Assembly (NCBI GenBank): GCA_030834125.1
Contig: JAURFW010000001.1
Span: 96,200-160,199, forward strand
From: Bacteroidota bacterium
Lineage (GTDB): Bacteria; Bacteroidota; Bacteroidia; NS11-12g; UBA955
Length of the DNA: 64,000 bases
Direction: 5' to 3'
Every line of letters begins with the position of its first letter. The stretch's first letter is position 1. Of this stretch, positions 1-8,810 are shown in pieces. The translations under genes and the position numbers were made by a program. Below the pieces are notes generated by a model that made no database searches, was not told the origin of the DNA, and saw only the letters and a list, made by a program, of their open reading frames with translations.

Positions 1-600
<600 letters not shown>

Positions 601-603
601 ACT

Positions 604-1449
604 ATGGATTTTGAATACGTTGAATGTCCGAGAGATGCGATGCAAGGAATAAAAGAATTTATTCCTACAGATAAGAAAATTACATATTTGAAAGCGCTTC
701 TCGATACTGGTTTTGACGTTATTGATTGTGGGAGTTTTGTTAGTCCCACTGCTGTTCCTCAAATGGCCGATACCGCTCAATTATTAAATGCTTTTCTTAA
801 CTATAAACACAAATCGAAATTATTAGTGATTGTAGCTAATTTACGCGGTGCAATAAGAGCTTGTGCTTATTCTAATGTAACCTATTTAGGTTACCCTTTT
901 TCAATTAGTGAGACCTTTCAAAAAAGAAACACTAATACAACTAGAGAAAACGCGTTTATTGAACTTTCAAAAATTCAAAAAGTTGCGACAGTTACAAATA
1001 GAGAAGTTGTTGCTTATATGAGCATGGGTTTTGGAAATCCGTATGGTGAAAATTATTCTATTGATTTAGTTTCTGAATGGGCCGAAAAAATTTCTAGATT
1101 GGGAATTAATACCATTAGCATTGCAGATACTACGAGTCAAGCTAGTCCCGAATTAATAAATAGTGTATTTTGTAGATTAATAAAGGAATTGCCACAAATA
1201 AAATTTGGTGCACATTTTCATGCACCAATGGAGAACTGGAAAGAAAAATTAGATGCTGCAATTAATGCTGGATGCATGAGATTTGACGGTGCAATTTTAG
1301 GATTTGGTGGATGTCCTTTTGCTAAAAACGAAATGGTTGGCAATATTCCTACTGAACTCGTCTTAGAACATTTAAAACTTAAATATCAATTTAATCGGAT
1401 TAAAGTAGGTACAGAGCTGATGAATCTCGCTCGTAACACTTATACCTAA
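604..1449 (+). CDS. Hydroxymethylglutaryl-CoA lyase
   Basis: Cleaves 3-hydroxy-3-methylglutaryl-CoA to acetyl-CoA and acetoacetate, the last step of leucine degradation. At 281 aa it is the normal length for the TIM-barrel HMGL family. Visible motifs are the N-terminal CPRDAMQG (the R-D-x-x-Q catalytic signature), the HFH metal-binding pair in GAHFHAP, and the GGCPFA loop with the catalytic Cys. The same fold is used by homocitrate and isopropylmalate synthases, but the GGCPFA loop points to HMG-CoA lyase. The start is the ATG 3 nt after the peptidase stop, suggesting translational coupling. It converges on the XRE gene, with a 16-nt gap. Confidence 0.92.
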   Translation: MDFEYVECPRDAMQGIKEFIPTDKKITYLKALLDTGFDVIDCGSFVSPTAVPQMADTAQLLNAFLNYKHKSKLLVIVANLRGAIRACAYSNVTYLGYPFSISETFQKRNTNTTRENAFIELSKIQKVATVTNREVVAYMSMGFGNPYGENYSIDLVSEWAEKISRLGINTISIADTTSQASPELINSVFCRLIKELPQIKFGAHFHAPMENWKEKLDAAINAGCMRFDGAILGFGGCPFAKNEMVGNIPTELVLEHLKLKYQFNRIKVGTELMNLARNTYT

Positions 1450-1465
1450 AGAAAAAAAGGTGAAA

Positions 1466-1795
1466 TTAAAATCCCACTTTTTCTAATCTCAGTAATTCAA
1501 TAATTGTATCTAACTTCTGAATAAGAACGTCATTATAATCGCTCTCTTTAGCTTTTATAATAACTGAAGTCGGAGAAGATAACTCTTCATTAGCATTTTC
1601 GGATTGGAAGAGTTCCATAGGAGTTACGCCCAAAGTAATACAAATACGCTCCAAAGTATCAACTCGCATTGATTGTTTTTTTAGCATGTAATGGAAACCT
1701 TGTTCGCTTAAGTCACATAATCTTGCCAGCTCCTTAATAGGTATTCTTTTACTTGCTGCAATATTCTTAATCTTATTGTAATCTAGTTTACTCAC
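1466..1795 (-). CDS. XRE/Cro-CI family DNA-binding regulator
   Basis: A 109-aa protein with an N-terminal helix-turn-helix of the XRE type (residues ~5-65: PIKELARLCDLSEQG followed by LERICITLGVTPMELF). The C-terminal 40 residues (ending LIQKLDTIIELLRLEK) look like a short amphipathic or coiled-coil dimerisation tail. The start codon is GTG. It is monocistronic by context, with about 190 nt of non-coding sequence upstream before the LytTR gene. The target is unknown; small XRE proteins of this form are common single-gene regulators in Bacteroidota. There is no toxin gene next to it, so an antitoxin role is not supported. Confidence 0.85.
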   Translation of the reverse strand: MSKLDYNKIKNIAASKRIPIKELARLCDLSEQGFHYMLKKQSMRVDTLERICITLGVTPMELFQSENANEELSSPTSVIIKAKESDYNDVLIQKLDTIIELLRLEKVGF

Positions 1796-1987
1796 GGTGT
1801 AGAATAATTATTTCATATAATACGGTATTAAGGCACAGGATTATAACTAATAATCGCTGTGCATATTTTGCTCTAAGCAAATTATTTTTAAAAAATCAAT
1901 ATCTAAATTTTTCAACAATTTGATTCACAATAACTTATAAAGTGTAAAAAATTGATTTATTTTTTAATTTGACAAAAATATGACCAT
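1796..1987. other. Intergenic region upstream of the XRE gene
   Basis: A very AT-rich 192-nt gap between the LytTR gene and the XRE gene (both on the minus strand). On the minus strand a TATTTTTG (-7-like) element sits at 1973-1980, about 180 nt before the XRE GTG start, so the XRE transcript may have a long leader. I found no tRNA, small ORF or stable hairpin here. Confidence 0.35.
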
Positions 1988-2722
1988 TTAGCTGTTTAGC
2001 TTATTCTTTTGTAAAAGCTGTGACACTGAATCTTTGTAATTCTTACCGATGGGAATTTCAATGGAACTAGAAATAATTACACTTGAATTTTGGATGGCTG
2101 TAATTTTATCAATAGATGCGATATAAGACCTGTGCACCCTGATAAACTTTTCAGAAGGTAAGCCAGATTCCATATTACGCATTGTTTGTAAGGTCACTAC
2201 CCTCTTTTCCGGTGAAATCCAAATTTTCACATAGTCCGCAAACGCCTCAACATAATGGATATCTTTGTAAAATATTTTTTGAAATTCTCCGTCCACCTTT
2301 ACATATACATATTCCTCTTCTGTTTGAGCAATCTCTTCTGCCGACTCTCGGAGCTCTATATATTCCTCTAACCTCTTTATTGCTTTTTCAATTCTTTCTG
2401 GCGAAATTGGTTTCATCAAGTAGTCTAATGCTTCAAATTCAAAGGCCTCTGCCGCAAAATTCGCATGCGCTGTTGTAAATACTACCGCATAAGGCATCGG
2501 GTATTGAGATTTAATAAACTCTAAACCAGTCATTCCTGGCATTTGAATATCAGAAAAAATAACATCTGGCTTAAGTTGGTCTAATTCTTCTTTTAATCCG
2601 ATTGCACTAGAAAATTTTCCAACGATTTCAATATTATCAAATCTTTTTAATAAACTTTCTAAAACGGTTAACGCTAATGGTTCATCGTCAATGATTACTG
2701 TTTTTATTGTTTCTTTTTTCAT
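1988..2722 (-). CDS. LytTR-family response regulator
   Basis: A 244-aa two-domain response regulator. The N-terminal receiver (1-~120) has the DD pair in TVIIDDEPLA, the phosphoacceptor Asp in DVIFSDIQMPG, a Thr in FTTAHA and the Lys in LDYLMKPI. The C-terminal LytTR DNA-binding domain (~145-240) includes FIRVHRSYIAS and IEIPIGKNYKD. It overlaps the upstream kinase gene by 4 nt, so the pair is translationally coupled and is almost certainly a cognate LytS/LytT-type (YpdA/YpdB-like) system. Targets cannot be named from sequence; no cell-wall hydrolase or lrgAB-like genes are adjacent. Confidence 0.94.
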   Translation of the reverse strand: MKKETIKTVIIDDEPLALTVLESLLKRFDNIEIVGKFSSAIGLKEELDQLKPDVIFSDIQMPGMTGLEFIKSQYPMPYAVVFTTAHANFAAEAFEFEALDYLMKPISPERIEKAIKRLEEYIELRESAEEIAQTEEEYVYVKVDGEFQKIFYKDIHYVEAFADYVKIWISPEKRVVTLQTMRNMESGLPSEKFIRVHRSYIASIDKITAIQNSSVIISSSIEIPIGKNYKDSVSQLLQKNKLNS

Positions 2723-3762
2723 AGTTTTATTATTAAGTCTACACGATAAACGCCATCTTCAGCTGATGATTTTATATCATGTTTATTTGGGTAAATCAAT
2801 ATTAGTCGTTTCTTTATGTTTCTCAAACCTATACCCCCAGATTCATCAGTTGTTCTATTTTGTGAATAGGAATTCTCAACTAAAAACCTAAACCCATCAA
2901 ACAGTGATTTACCGTAAATCTTTACAAACCTATCTTTAGGAATTACATTTTCACTATGTTTAAAAGCATTTTCTACTAAAGTCAGAAACAACATAGGTTC
3001 AACTAATTCATCTTTTAATTCTTCATCTATATCGACATCAATTTTAACTTTATCCCCCAAACGTAAACGCTCGACTGCAATATAATCTTTCACATGATCC
3101 ATCTCTGTACGAACAGAAACCTTACCTTGATTGCTTTCATATAATATATACCTCAAGATATTTGACAACTTTAGAACGAATTCTGGAGCAGCATTTGATT
3201 TAGCTAAAGTAAGTGCATACAGATTATTTAAAGAATTGAAAAGAAAATGGGGATTTATTTGTGCTTTTAAAAATTGCAACTCTGTTTCTAATTGCATTTT
3301 CTTTAACTCTGTTGTTGTTTTTTGATCCTTATACCACTGTTTAACCAATTTCAATACCATGGTCAAGATAACCGAAAATAATACGTTAATAACCAAAAAT
3401 AGAAAGAATGTATCTGACCATAGGTTACTTTCAAACTCAGGATTTGTTATCACAAGACTTGAAAAAATCATCAGTGGGAAGCAAACACTGAGTATTCCCA
3501 GCAAAAGGCTAATCAGATAGAATAAATAATGACGAGCTAGTAAAAATCTAGGAATTAAAAAATCATTATTAAAATATGCCGCAATGGCATGAAAAGAGAG
3601 TAACCCATTAGCAATAAAGAATGATTCCCAATTTGAAGATCCCATTGGTAAGATTATCGAATAAATTGTTGCATATGTAAACCAGAAAAATAAATGATCT
3701 AACTTCCATTCAAGAAGAAAGTTTTCCCAGCGGCTTAAATATGATTCTGACTTATTTACCAA
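2719..3762 (-). CDS. Sensor histidine kinase, LytS/YpdA type (His_kinase PF06580 family)
   Basis: A 347-aa membrane kinase. The N-terminal ~130 residues form four hydrophobic segments with no sizeable periplasmic domain. They are followed by the His_kinase domain with the phospho-acceptor in LKAQINPHFLFNSLNN and an HATPase domain with the N-box NAFKHS and G-box GGIGLRNIKKRL. It starts 2 nt after a small membrane-protein gene and overlaps the LytTR regulator gene by 4 nt: a three-gene operon. The signal is unknown. With so little extracytoplasmic domain, it may sense a change within the membrane or a partner protein, possibly the small protein encoded upstream. Confidence 0.93.
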   Translation of the reverse strand: MVNKSESYLSRWENFLLEWKLDHLFFWFTYATIYSIILPMGSSNWESFFIANGLLSFHAIAAYFNNDFLIPRFLLARHYLFYLISLLLGILSVCFPLMIFSSLVITNPEFESNLWSDTFFLFLVINVLFSVILTMVLKLVKQWYKDQKTTTELKKMQLETELQFLKAQINPHFLFNSLNNLYALTLAKSNAAPEFVLKLSNILRYILYESNQGKVSVRTEMDHVKDYIAVERLRLGDKVKIDVDIDEELKDELVEPMLFLTLVENAFKHSENVIPKDRFVKIYGKSLFDGFRFLVENSYSQNRTTDESGGIGLRNIKKRLILIYPNKHDIKSSAEDGVYRVDLIIKL

Positions 3763-3764
3763 TG

Positions 3765-3983
3765 TTATTTGATATTCCTGAGCAACTCCATACCCATCTC
3801 AAATAACTTATGTGAATTTGTTTTTACAGAAGGATTTTCAAACCATTTAATCCATTGTTGTGTAATTCCGTTATCCGTAATTTGGGATGAAAAATAAATG
3901 TCCGCCCCAAAAAAACCAATCACATTAGCCAATAACAAGGCTAACACGATTAATCCTTTCTTACTAAGCAATTTACTTTTCAT
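3765..3983 (-). CDS. Small single-pass membrane protein ahead of the LytS/LytT operon
   Basis: I do not recognise a family. The 72-aa product has a short basic N-terminus (MKSKLLSKKG), one transmembrane segment (LIVLALLLANVIGFFGADIYF) and a ~40-residue polar tail predicted to lie outside the cytoplasm. The stop is 2 nt from the kinase start, so it is the first gene of the kinase/regulator operon. The close linkage suggests a connection with the sensor, but this is inference. An uncleaved signal-anchor reading is as likely as a cleaved signal peptide. Confidence 0.7.
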   Translation of the reverse strand: MKSKLLSKKGLIVLALLLANVIGFFGADIYFSSQITDNGITQQWIKWFENPSVKTNSHKLFEMGMELLRNIK

Positions 3984-4034
3984 ATTGCAATATAATTATC
4001 AAAAAGAATGCCAATATAAATATGACGTTTTTAC

Positions 4035-5936
4035 CTATTGAAAAGTTTCACCCAATTTGAAAAAATCGGAAATTATTTCATTTTGCACCGACAAAATGAC
4101 ACTATCTACATAATTTAATGGTCTTACTTTGTCAATTTCTCCGGGTAAAATTGATAACCAATCCGTTGAATTAGATTGAATCAAACCACCAACGTTTTCA
4201 ATATTGAACCAAGCATTTTCCGGGTGCCCTTCCCTAACCAGAGATCTGCTATATTTGGGAAAGTCACAACCTAACCCGTATAAATCTACCAACGTGGAGA
4301 AAATATCACATTGGCTTACTGGTTTAGGATTTTTTAAATTAATTAATTTAAAAGGCAAAGCACCTCCAGTAAATAATAAAGGTATATGGAAAAAATTTCT
4401 TTGTCCGTATTGTGTATTCAAATCACCCAGGAATTTTCCATGATCGGAGGTTATAATTAATAATGTATTTTCCCATAGCTTGGCTTTTTTTAGATTTTCT
4501 GTAAATTCTCTTAGGTATTTATCAACTTTTTTCACTGACAACTTCATATCAACAAATACATCTCCCGTTGGCTTATCTAAAATATCAAATGGCTCATGAG
4601 TAGAACCAAGCATTGCAACAGCGAATAAAGATTGTTTTTTATTTTTATTGATTTGATTGAATAAAAAATTTAGGAGGGCACTATCATTATAACCCCATTT
4701 ACCCTTTTTTAATTTACTTAGTGATTTATTTGTTAAATCTCCAATACTCGATTCATCAAATATATGATCAAAACCATTGATCTTAACAAATGAGCCTAAA
4801 TTCATAAAATTCGAATTGCCTCCGTAATAAAATTCACTCCTATACCCCAAATTGGAAAAAGCATCTGCCAATCGAGGCATTTTGTTAAAGGTTTCAGGAT
4901 AATTTAAAATCCCTTTCCAAGGTTGACCCGGCCATCCAGCTAAAATACTAACAATACCTTTATCCGTTCTATCACCACTAGCAAATGCTTGAGTATGCGC
5001 CCACCCATCCAGAGAAATAGAGTCTAAGTTGGATAATATCCAGTCGTTCTTTCCTTCATAATATTTCGATAGTTCTGCTCCCACCCCCTCCATGATCACG
5101 ATAATAACATTAGATTTAGAATTAAAACTATCCTTATTTACAAGAATTTCTCCATTTTTATTAGTGATATATTTATTTGAGTAATTAGGATAATAATACC
5201 TGTTATTTTTAAAATCCTGTATATCCGGAAAGTCATTTATGTGAATTAATTGGTAAATACTATTCCAAACACTACTTAATGCCATTTGATTGTTCCTTTC
5301 TTGTTTGAATTTCATAGGTTCAGAAATCATTAAGGGAATCTCTTCGAAAGAACCTCTAGCACCGAATAAAAAAAAGGGTATACAAATTATTAATTCTAAT
5401 ACTGATTTAGCTTGTTTATTTATTTTTATAGTTATTACACTATTAAGTATTTTAACAACAGCAAAACAGGCTAACAAGCCAATGATCAAACTTAAAATTT
5501 GATAAATGTTTATACTCGTTGTCACTTCTTCGGGAAATTTCATATATCCAAGTGCTTGCTGATTTACCCTTGTACCCCATCCATTCAATAGTAGGGCATC
5601 TGCTATATTACTAATTGATAAAAAAATCAATAACAAAGTATTTAAAACTATACTCAAACGCTCATAAAATTTTAACGAAAAAACTTGAATAAAACTTAAT
5701 AAAATTGTGAATAAAGTTAAGTACGAAGCGATAGAAATATGCTGTTTTATACCGGCTAAAAAAAGATCCAATGGTGAAATAATATCATTTTCAATATTAG
5801 TTAACTCTATCACTAAATACTGAAAAACAGAAACTATTAAAAACCAAAATACCCAAATCTTTAATACTGAAAAAAAAAGCCCGTTGCGGAACGAGCTTTT
5901 TTCTTTATTCTCTGTATTTTCCAAATACTTATTCAA
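4035..5936 (-). CDS. LTA synthase-like sulfatase-superfamily membrane transferase (phosphoglycerol transferase type)
   Basis: A 633-aa protein with about five transmembrane helices in the first ~195 residues and an extracytoplasmic alkaline-phosphatase/sulfatase domain (~270-600). The domain shows a metal-binding Glu in VIMEGVGAE, the presumed Thr nucleophile in SGDRTDKGIVS, a His in STHEPFD and the metal pair in ITSDHGKF, as in LtaS and OpgB enzymes. It probably transfers phosphoglycerol or a related head group to an envelope glycan or lipid. No ATG is available: the chosen TTG overlaps the end of the NHL gene by 8 nt, and another TTG lies at 5924. A strong terminator hairpin lies within codons ~12-22 (see findings). 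The next plausible start would remove the first transmembrane helix. Confidence 0.88.
   Translation of the reverse strand: MNKYLENTENKEKSSFRNGLFFSVLKIWVFWFLIVSVFQYLVIELTNIENDIISPLDLFLAGIKQHISIASYLTLFTILLSFIQVFSLKFYERLSIVLNTLLLIFLSISNIADALLLNGWGTRVNQQALGYMKFPEEVTTSINIYQILSLIIGLLACFAVVKILNSVITIKINKQAKSVLELIICIPFFLFGARGSFEEIPLMISEPMKFKQERNNQMALSSVWNSIYQLIHINDFPDIQDFKNNRYYYPNYSNKYITNKNGEILVNKDSFNSKSNVIIVIMEGVGAELSKYYEGKNDWILSNLDSISLDGWAHTQAFASGDRTDKGIVSILAGWPGQPWKGILNYPETFNKMPRLADAFSNLGYRSEFYYGGNSNFMNLGSFVKINGFDHIFDESSIGDLTNKSLSKLKKGKWGYNDSALLNFLFNQINKNKKQSLFAVAMLGSTHEPFDILDKPTGDVFVDMKLSVKKVDKYLREFTENLKKAKLWENTLLIITSDHGKFLGDLNTQYGQRNFFHIPLLFTGGALPFKLINLKNPKPVSQCDIFSTLVDLYGLGCDFPKYSRSLVREGHPENAWFNIENVGGLIQSNSTDWLSILPGEIDKVRPLNYVDSVILSVQNEIISDFFKLGETFQ
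5870..5902 (-). terminator. Intrinsic-terminator hairpin inside the 5' coding region of the LTA synthase-like gene
   Basis: Read on the minus strand: AAAAAAGC, T, CGTT, loop CCGC, AACG, G, GC followed by nine T. This gives a 13-bp stem with one U-G wobble, a 4-nt loop and a 9-nt U tract, a textbook Rho-independent terminator. It lies 27-60 nt past the stop codon of the NHL gene but within the predicted coding sequence of the next gene. On the plus strand the same sequence has a mismatch and a shorter T tract. Confidence 0.75.
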
Positions 5937-7785
5937 TGATTAGTTTTTTAGTGGCAATTTGGCCATTTTCCTGTTTAAATTGTAAAATATAGCATCCAGG
6001 ATTAGCAGTGACCTTAATCTTTCCGTTACTTAATAATCTAAAATGAACATTTTTTCCATCAAGGCCCATTATTTTTAAATCCTTAATATCAAAAGATTTA
6101 CTTAATGAAAACTCGCCATTTCTTATGGGATTTGGATGAATTGAGACATCTAATTTTGGGTGATCCCCAACTGAATTTGAAGCAACCACTATGAATTCAT
6201 TTTTTACTTTAGTATTTGAACCATTTGCATTAGTTGCTTTTAGTGATATGTTATACATTCCATAGACAGTAAATGCAATTTGAGGATTTCTACTTGTGTT
6301 ATCTGTTCCATTTTCCCACACAAAAGTTGAAGGCTCTATAGACCATTCATAAGAATCAGGATTGTTTGCCGTTAAATCGATTAACTGCACTGACTCCCAA
6401 GCCATTGGATTGGTCTTATTAGTAGTAAAATCAACCGATGGAGAGGCAGAACTATTTGTAGATACATTTATATAATTAGCCTTATAAATTTCATTAGACT
6501 TTGCCCCAGTAACTGTTAATCTAATTGAATAGGATGTTGCTTGAGAAAAACTAACATAAATATCCTTATCCGTCAATTTAGATCCCGCTTGTAAATTATA
6601 TGAACTTGGAGAAATTTCCCATTTAAACGAGTTTGCGCCTAATGATGTGGATTGTAACAAAATTGTTTGATTTACTATCGGGCTAGCATTGTCGGTATTA
6701 AAGTTTGCCTTTACTATTAAGTCAACCGGTACTTTTCTTATTACATTATTTCCATAATCCGGCACAATCAATGCTGATTCTTTATTCGAAAAAGTAAAAT
6801 GGCGCATTTCACCAAATCTAGAATTAAGCAAAGTTGAATTAGTATAACCGTTAGCTCTATCCTTTCCCGCATACAAGGTTACAGTTCCGTTTTCTAGAAG
6901 CTTGATACAATTGTTTTCAAGAACCATTATTACACCATCGGTTGAATTTGTTCCAATATACATAACATCTAAGGGTGCATTAAAGTCTGTTGATAACGTA
7001 GTGACTTCACCTGTGATCAAATTCACCTTTCTAACTGCCAAATTATTTCTATCTGCAACCAATAAAAACGTATCATTAATTAAAGAAATACCCATAGGAA
7101 AAGAGAATCTAGCATTTTTACCGATAGCATCTTTATAACCAGAACCTGCTGTTCCGTCACCGGCAACTGTAGTAACTTGTCCACTTGAAATTTTCCGAAT
7201 GCAATGATTCATCATATCACAGATGTAAAGATTTCCTTTTGAATCAAATTCCATGTCTTCTGGATTTGCAAATTCTGCAACTGAATTTGAACCATCCTTA
7301 TATCCTCCAAGGAATGAAACCTTTCCTGCAACGGTCGTCCATACTGCTTCGTTCGAAGAGTTGACAAATCTCATACCTTTTCGTATAAGGTTATTATCCC
7401 TATCACAAACATAAATATCATTTGTAACAGGGTGAACTGCCAATCCAGCAGGAAATGCAAAGCGTGAAGCTAACCCAGTACCATCATCACTTCCGAGAGC
7501 ATATTGAGAGTATGGATCACCTCTGTAGCCTCCTCTATTTCTTGATGTTGCACCATCTAACATCATGATATTGTGTTCATCAGATATATAGATGCGATTA
7601 TTTGTATCTATCGCAATTCCACACGGTCTGCTATAGTATTCTTCAGAAGCAGGGTTTGTAGCGGTCGCATTAAATTTACCAGAATCTGTATACTGAACAC
7701 CGGCAATCGTAGTAACTTGCTGTGATACAACTTGGCTAACAAAAGCCATACCGGCAAAAAAGGGAATAATAAATTTTACTTTCAT
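5929..7785 (-). CDS. Secreted NHL-repeat / PKD-domain protein with T9SS type A sorting domain
   Basis: A 618-aa exported protein: signal peptide (MKVKFIIPFFAGMAFVSQVVS), then an NHL-type beta-propeller (~25-350, repeats such as PEDMEFDSKGNLYICDMMN), two PKD-like domains (~360-540) and a C-terminal Por-type sorting domain starting near HPNPIRNGEFSLSK and ending KKLIIE. The type IX system removes the CTD and releases or anchors such proteins at the cell surface. The propeller probably mediates binding; no catalytic site is evident. It is the first gene of a unit with the LTA-synthase-like gene and ends in an 8-nt overlap with it. A -7-like TAATCTTTG lies about 15 nt upstream of the start. Confidence 0.9.
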   Translation of the reverse strand: MKVKFIIPFFAGMAFVSQVVSQQVTTIAGVQYTDSGKFNATATNPASEEYYSRPCGIAIDTNNRIYISDEHNIMMLDGATSRNRGGYRGDPYSQYALGSDDGTGLASRFAFPAGLAVHPVTNDIYVCDRDNNLIRKGMRFVNSSNEAVWTTVAGKVSFLGGYKDGSNSVAEFANPEDMEFDSKGNLYICDMMNHCIRKISSGQVTTVAGDGTAGSGYKDAIGKNARFSFPMGISLINDTFLLVADRNNLAVRKVNLITGEVTTLSTDFNAPLDVMYIGTNSTDGVIMVLENNCIKLLENGTVTLYAGKDRANGYTNSTLLNSRFGEMRHFTFSNKESALIVPDYGNNVIRKVPVDLIVKANFNTDNASPIVNQTILLQSTSLGANSFKWEISPSSYNLQAGSKLTDKDIYVSFSQATSYSIRLTVTGAKSNEIYKANYINVSTNSSASPSVDFTTNKTNPMAWESVQLIDLTANNPDSYEWSIEPSTFVWENGTDNTSRNPQIAFTVYGMYNISLKATNANGSNTKVKNEFIVVASNSVGDHPKLDVSIHPNPIRNGEFSLSKSFDIKDLKIMGLDGKNVHFRLLSNGKIKVTANPGCYILQFKQENGQIATKKLIIE

Positions 7786-7837
7786 TAGTAATCAATTATT
7801 CAAAGATTAATAATTGTTGAGTAAATGTATTAATCTA

Positions 7838-8788
7838 TTAGCTTTTAGTTATCCCCACAGAAATGGACTTTTCCATTTCCACAATAATATTGTGATAATC
7901 CCTGGGAATTAATTTTGATCCTGTCATAACCTCATAAAGTTCCTGGTATCTGTCTGAAATTGTTTGCACCAGTTCATCCGACATATTTGGAATTGTCTGT
8001 CCTTCAAGGCCTTGAAAATTATTTTCAATTAACCATTCGCGAACAAATTCCTTACTTAATTGTTTCTGCGGCAATCCTTTTTCTTGAAAATCCTGATAAG
8101 AATATGCATAGAAAAAACGACTACTATCGGGAGTGTGAATTTCATCAATTAATATAGGCTCGTTTTGATACATCCCGAACTCATATTTGGTGTCTACTAA
8201 AATCAAACCCTGTTTAATTGAATATTCAACACCTGCTTGGTATAGTTCTTTAGTCTTTTCGTAAAGATAGTCTAAAGTTTTCTTTGGAATGATTTTCTTT
8301 TTTAAAATTTCGTCGTAACTAGTATCTTCATCATGGCCGCTACTTGCTTTGGTTGCAGGAGTTATTATTGGCTCTGGAAATGGATCATTTTCCTTCATTC
8401 CCTCAGGAAGAACATTCCCGCATAAAACACGACCACCATCTCTATAAACTCTCCATGCATGACCTGTTAAATAACCGCGGATAACAAATTCAATTGGAAT
8501 AGGATTGCACTTCTTACCAATTGTTACTTGAGGATCAGGGTTAGACAATTTCCAATTGGGAATAATATTTTTCGTTTGATCTAAAAATAGATTCGCAATC
8601 TGCGTTAAAACCTGACCCTTATAGGGAATACTTTTGGGAAGCACATGGTCAAATGCAGAAATTCTGTCACAGGCAACAATAACCAGTAAATCATCTTCAA
8701 TACTATATACATCTCGAACCTTTCCTCGATAGAATGATATTTGATTACTGAAGAAATAATTGGTTGCAGTAAGCGATTTAAGTTCCAT
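7838..8788 (-). CDS. purC: Phosphoribosylaminoimidazole-succinocarboxamide synthase (SAICAR synthetase)
   Basis: Makes SAICAR from CAIR, aspartate and ATP in de novo purine synthesis. The 316-aa sequence shows family hallmarks: FYRGKVRDVYSIEDD at the N-terminus, ACDRISAFDHVLP, PIEFVIRGYLTGHAWR and LILVDTKYEFG. The length matches the longer class of PurC seen in Bacteroidota and eukaryotic-type sequences. The start is the ATG 22 nt after the phoH stop, so it is read with phoH. The other window purine gene, purN, is separate at 24 kb, so purine genes are scattered here. Confidence 0.95.
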   Translation of the reverse strand: MELKSLTATNYFFSNQISFYRGKVRDVYSIEDDLLVIVACDRISAFDHVLPKSIPYKGQVLTQIANLFLDQTKNIIPNWKLSNPDPQVTIGKKCNPIPIEFVIRGYLTGHAWRVYRDGGRVLCGNVLPEGMKENDPFPEPIITPATKASSGHDEDTSYDEILKKKIIPKKTLDYLYEKTKELYQAGVEYSIKQGLILVDTKYEFGMYQNEPILIDEIHTPDSSRFFYAYSYQDFQEKGLPQKQLSKEFVREWLIENNFQGLEGQTIPNMSDELVQTISDRYQELYEVMTGSKLIPRDYHNIIVEMEKSISVGITKS

Positions 8789-8810
8789 TTTTGTTAATTA
8801 ATGTTCGAAA

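Noticed and set aside
1436-1490. A hairpin (AAAAAGGTG ... CACTTTTT) between HMG-CoA lyase and the XRE gene
   Set aside because: Needs a bulge and has a long loop; too weak to call as a terminator.
2182-2478. Plus-strand ORFs antisense to the LytTR and LytS genes
   Set aside because: Shadows of well-supported genes on the other strand with biased, low-complexity composition.
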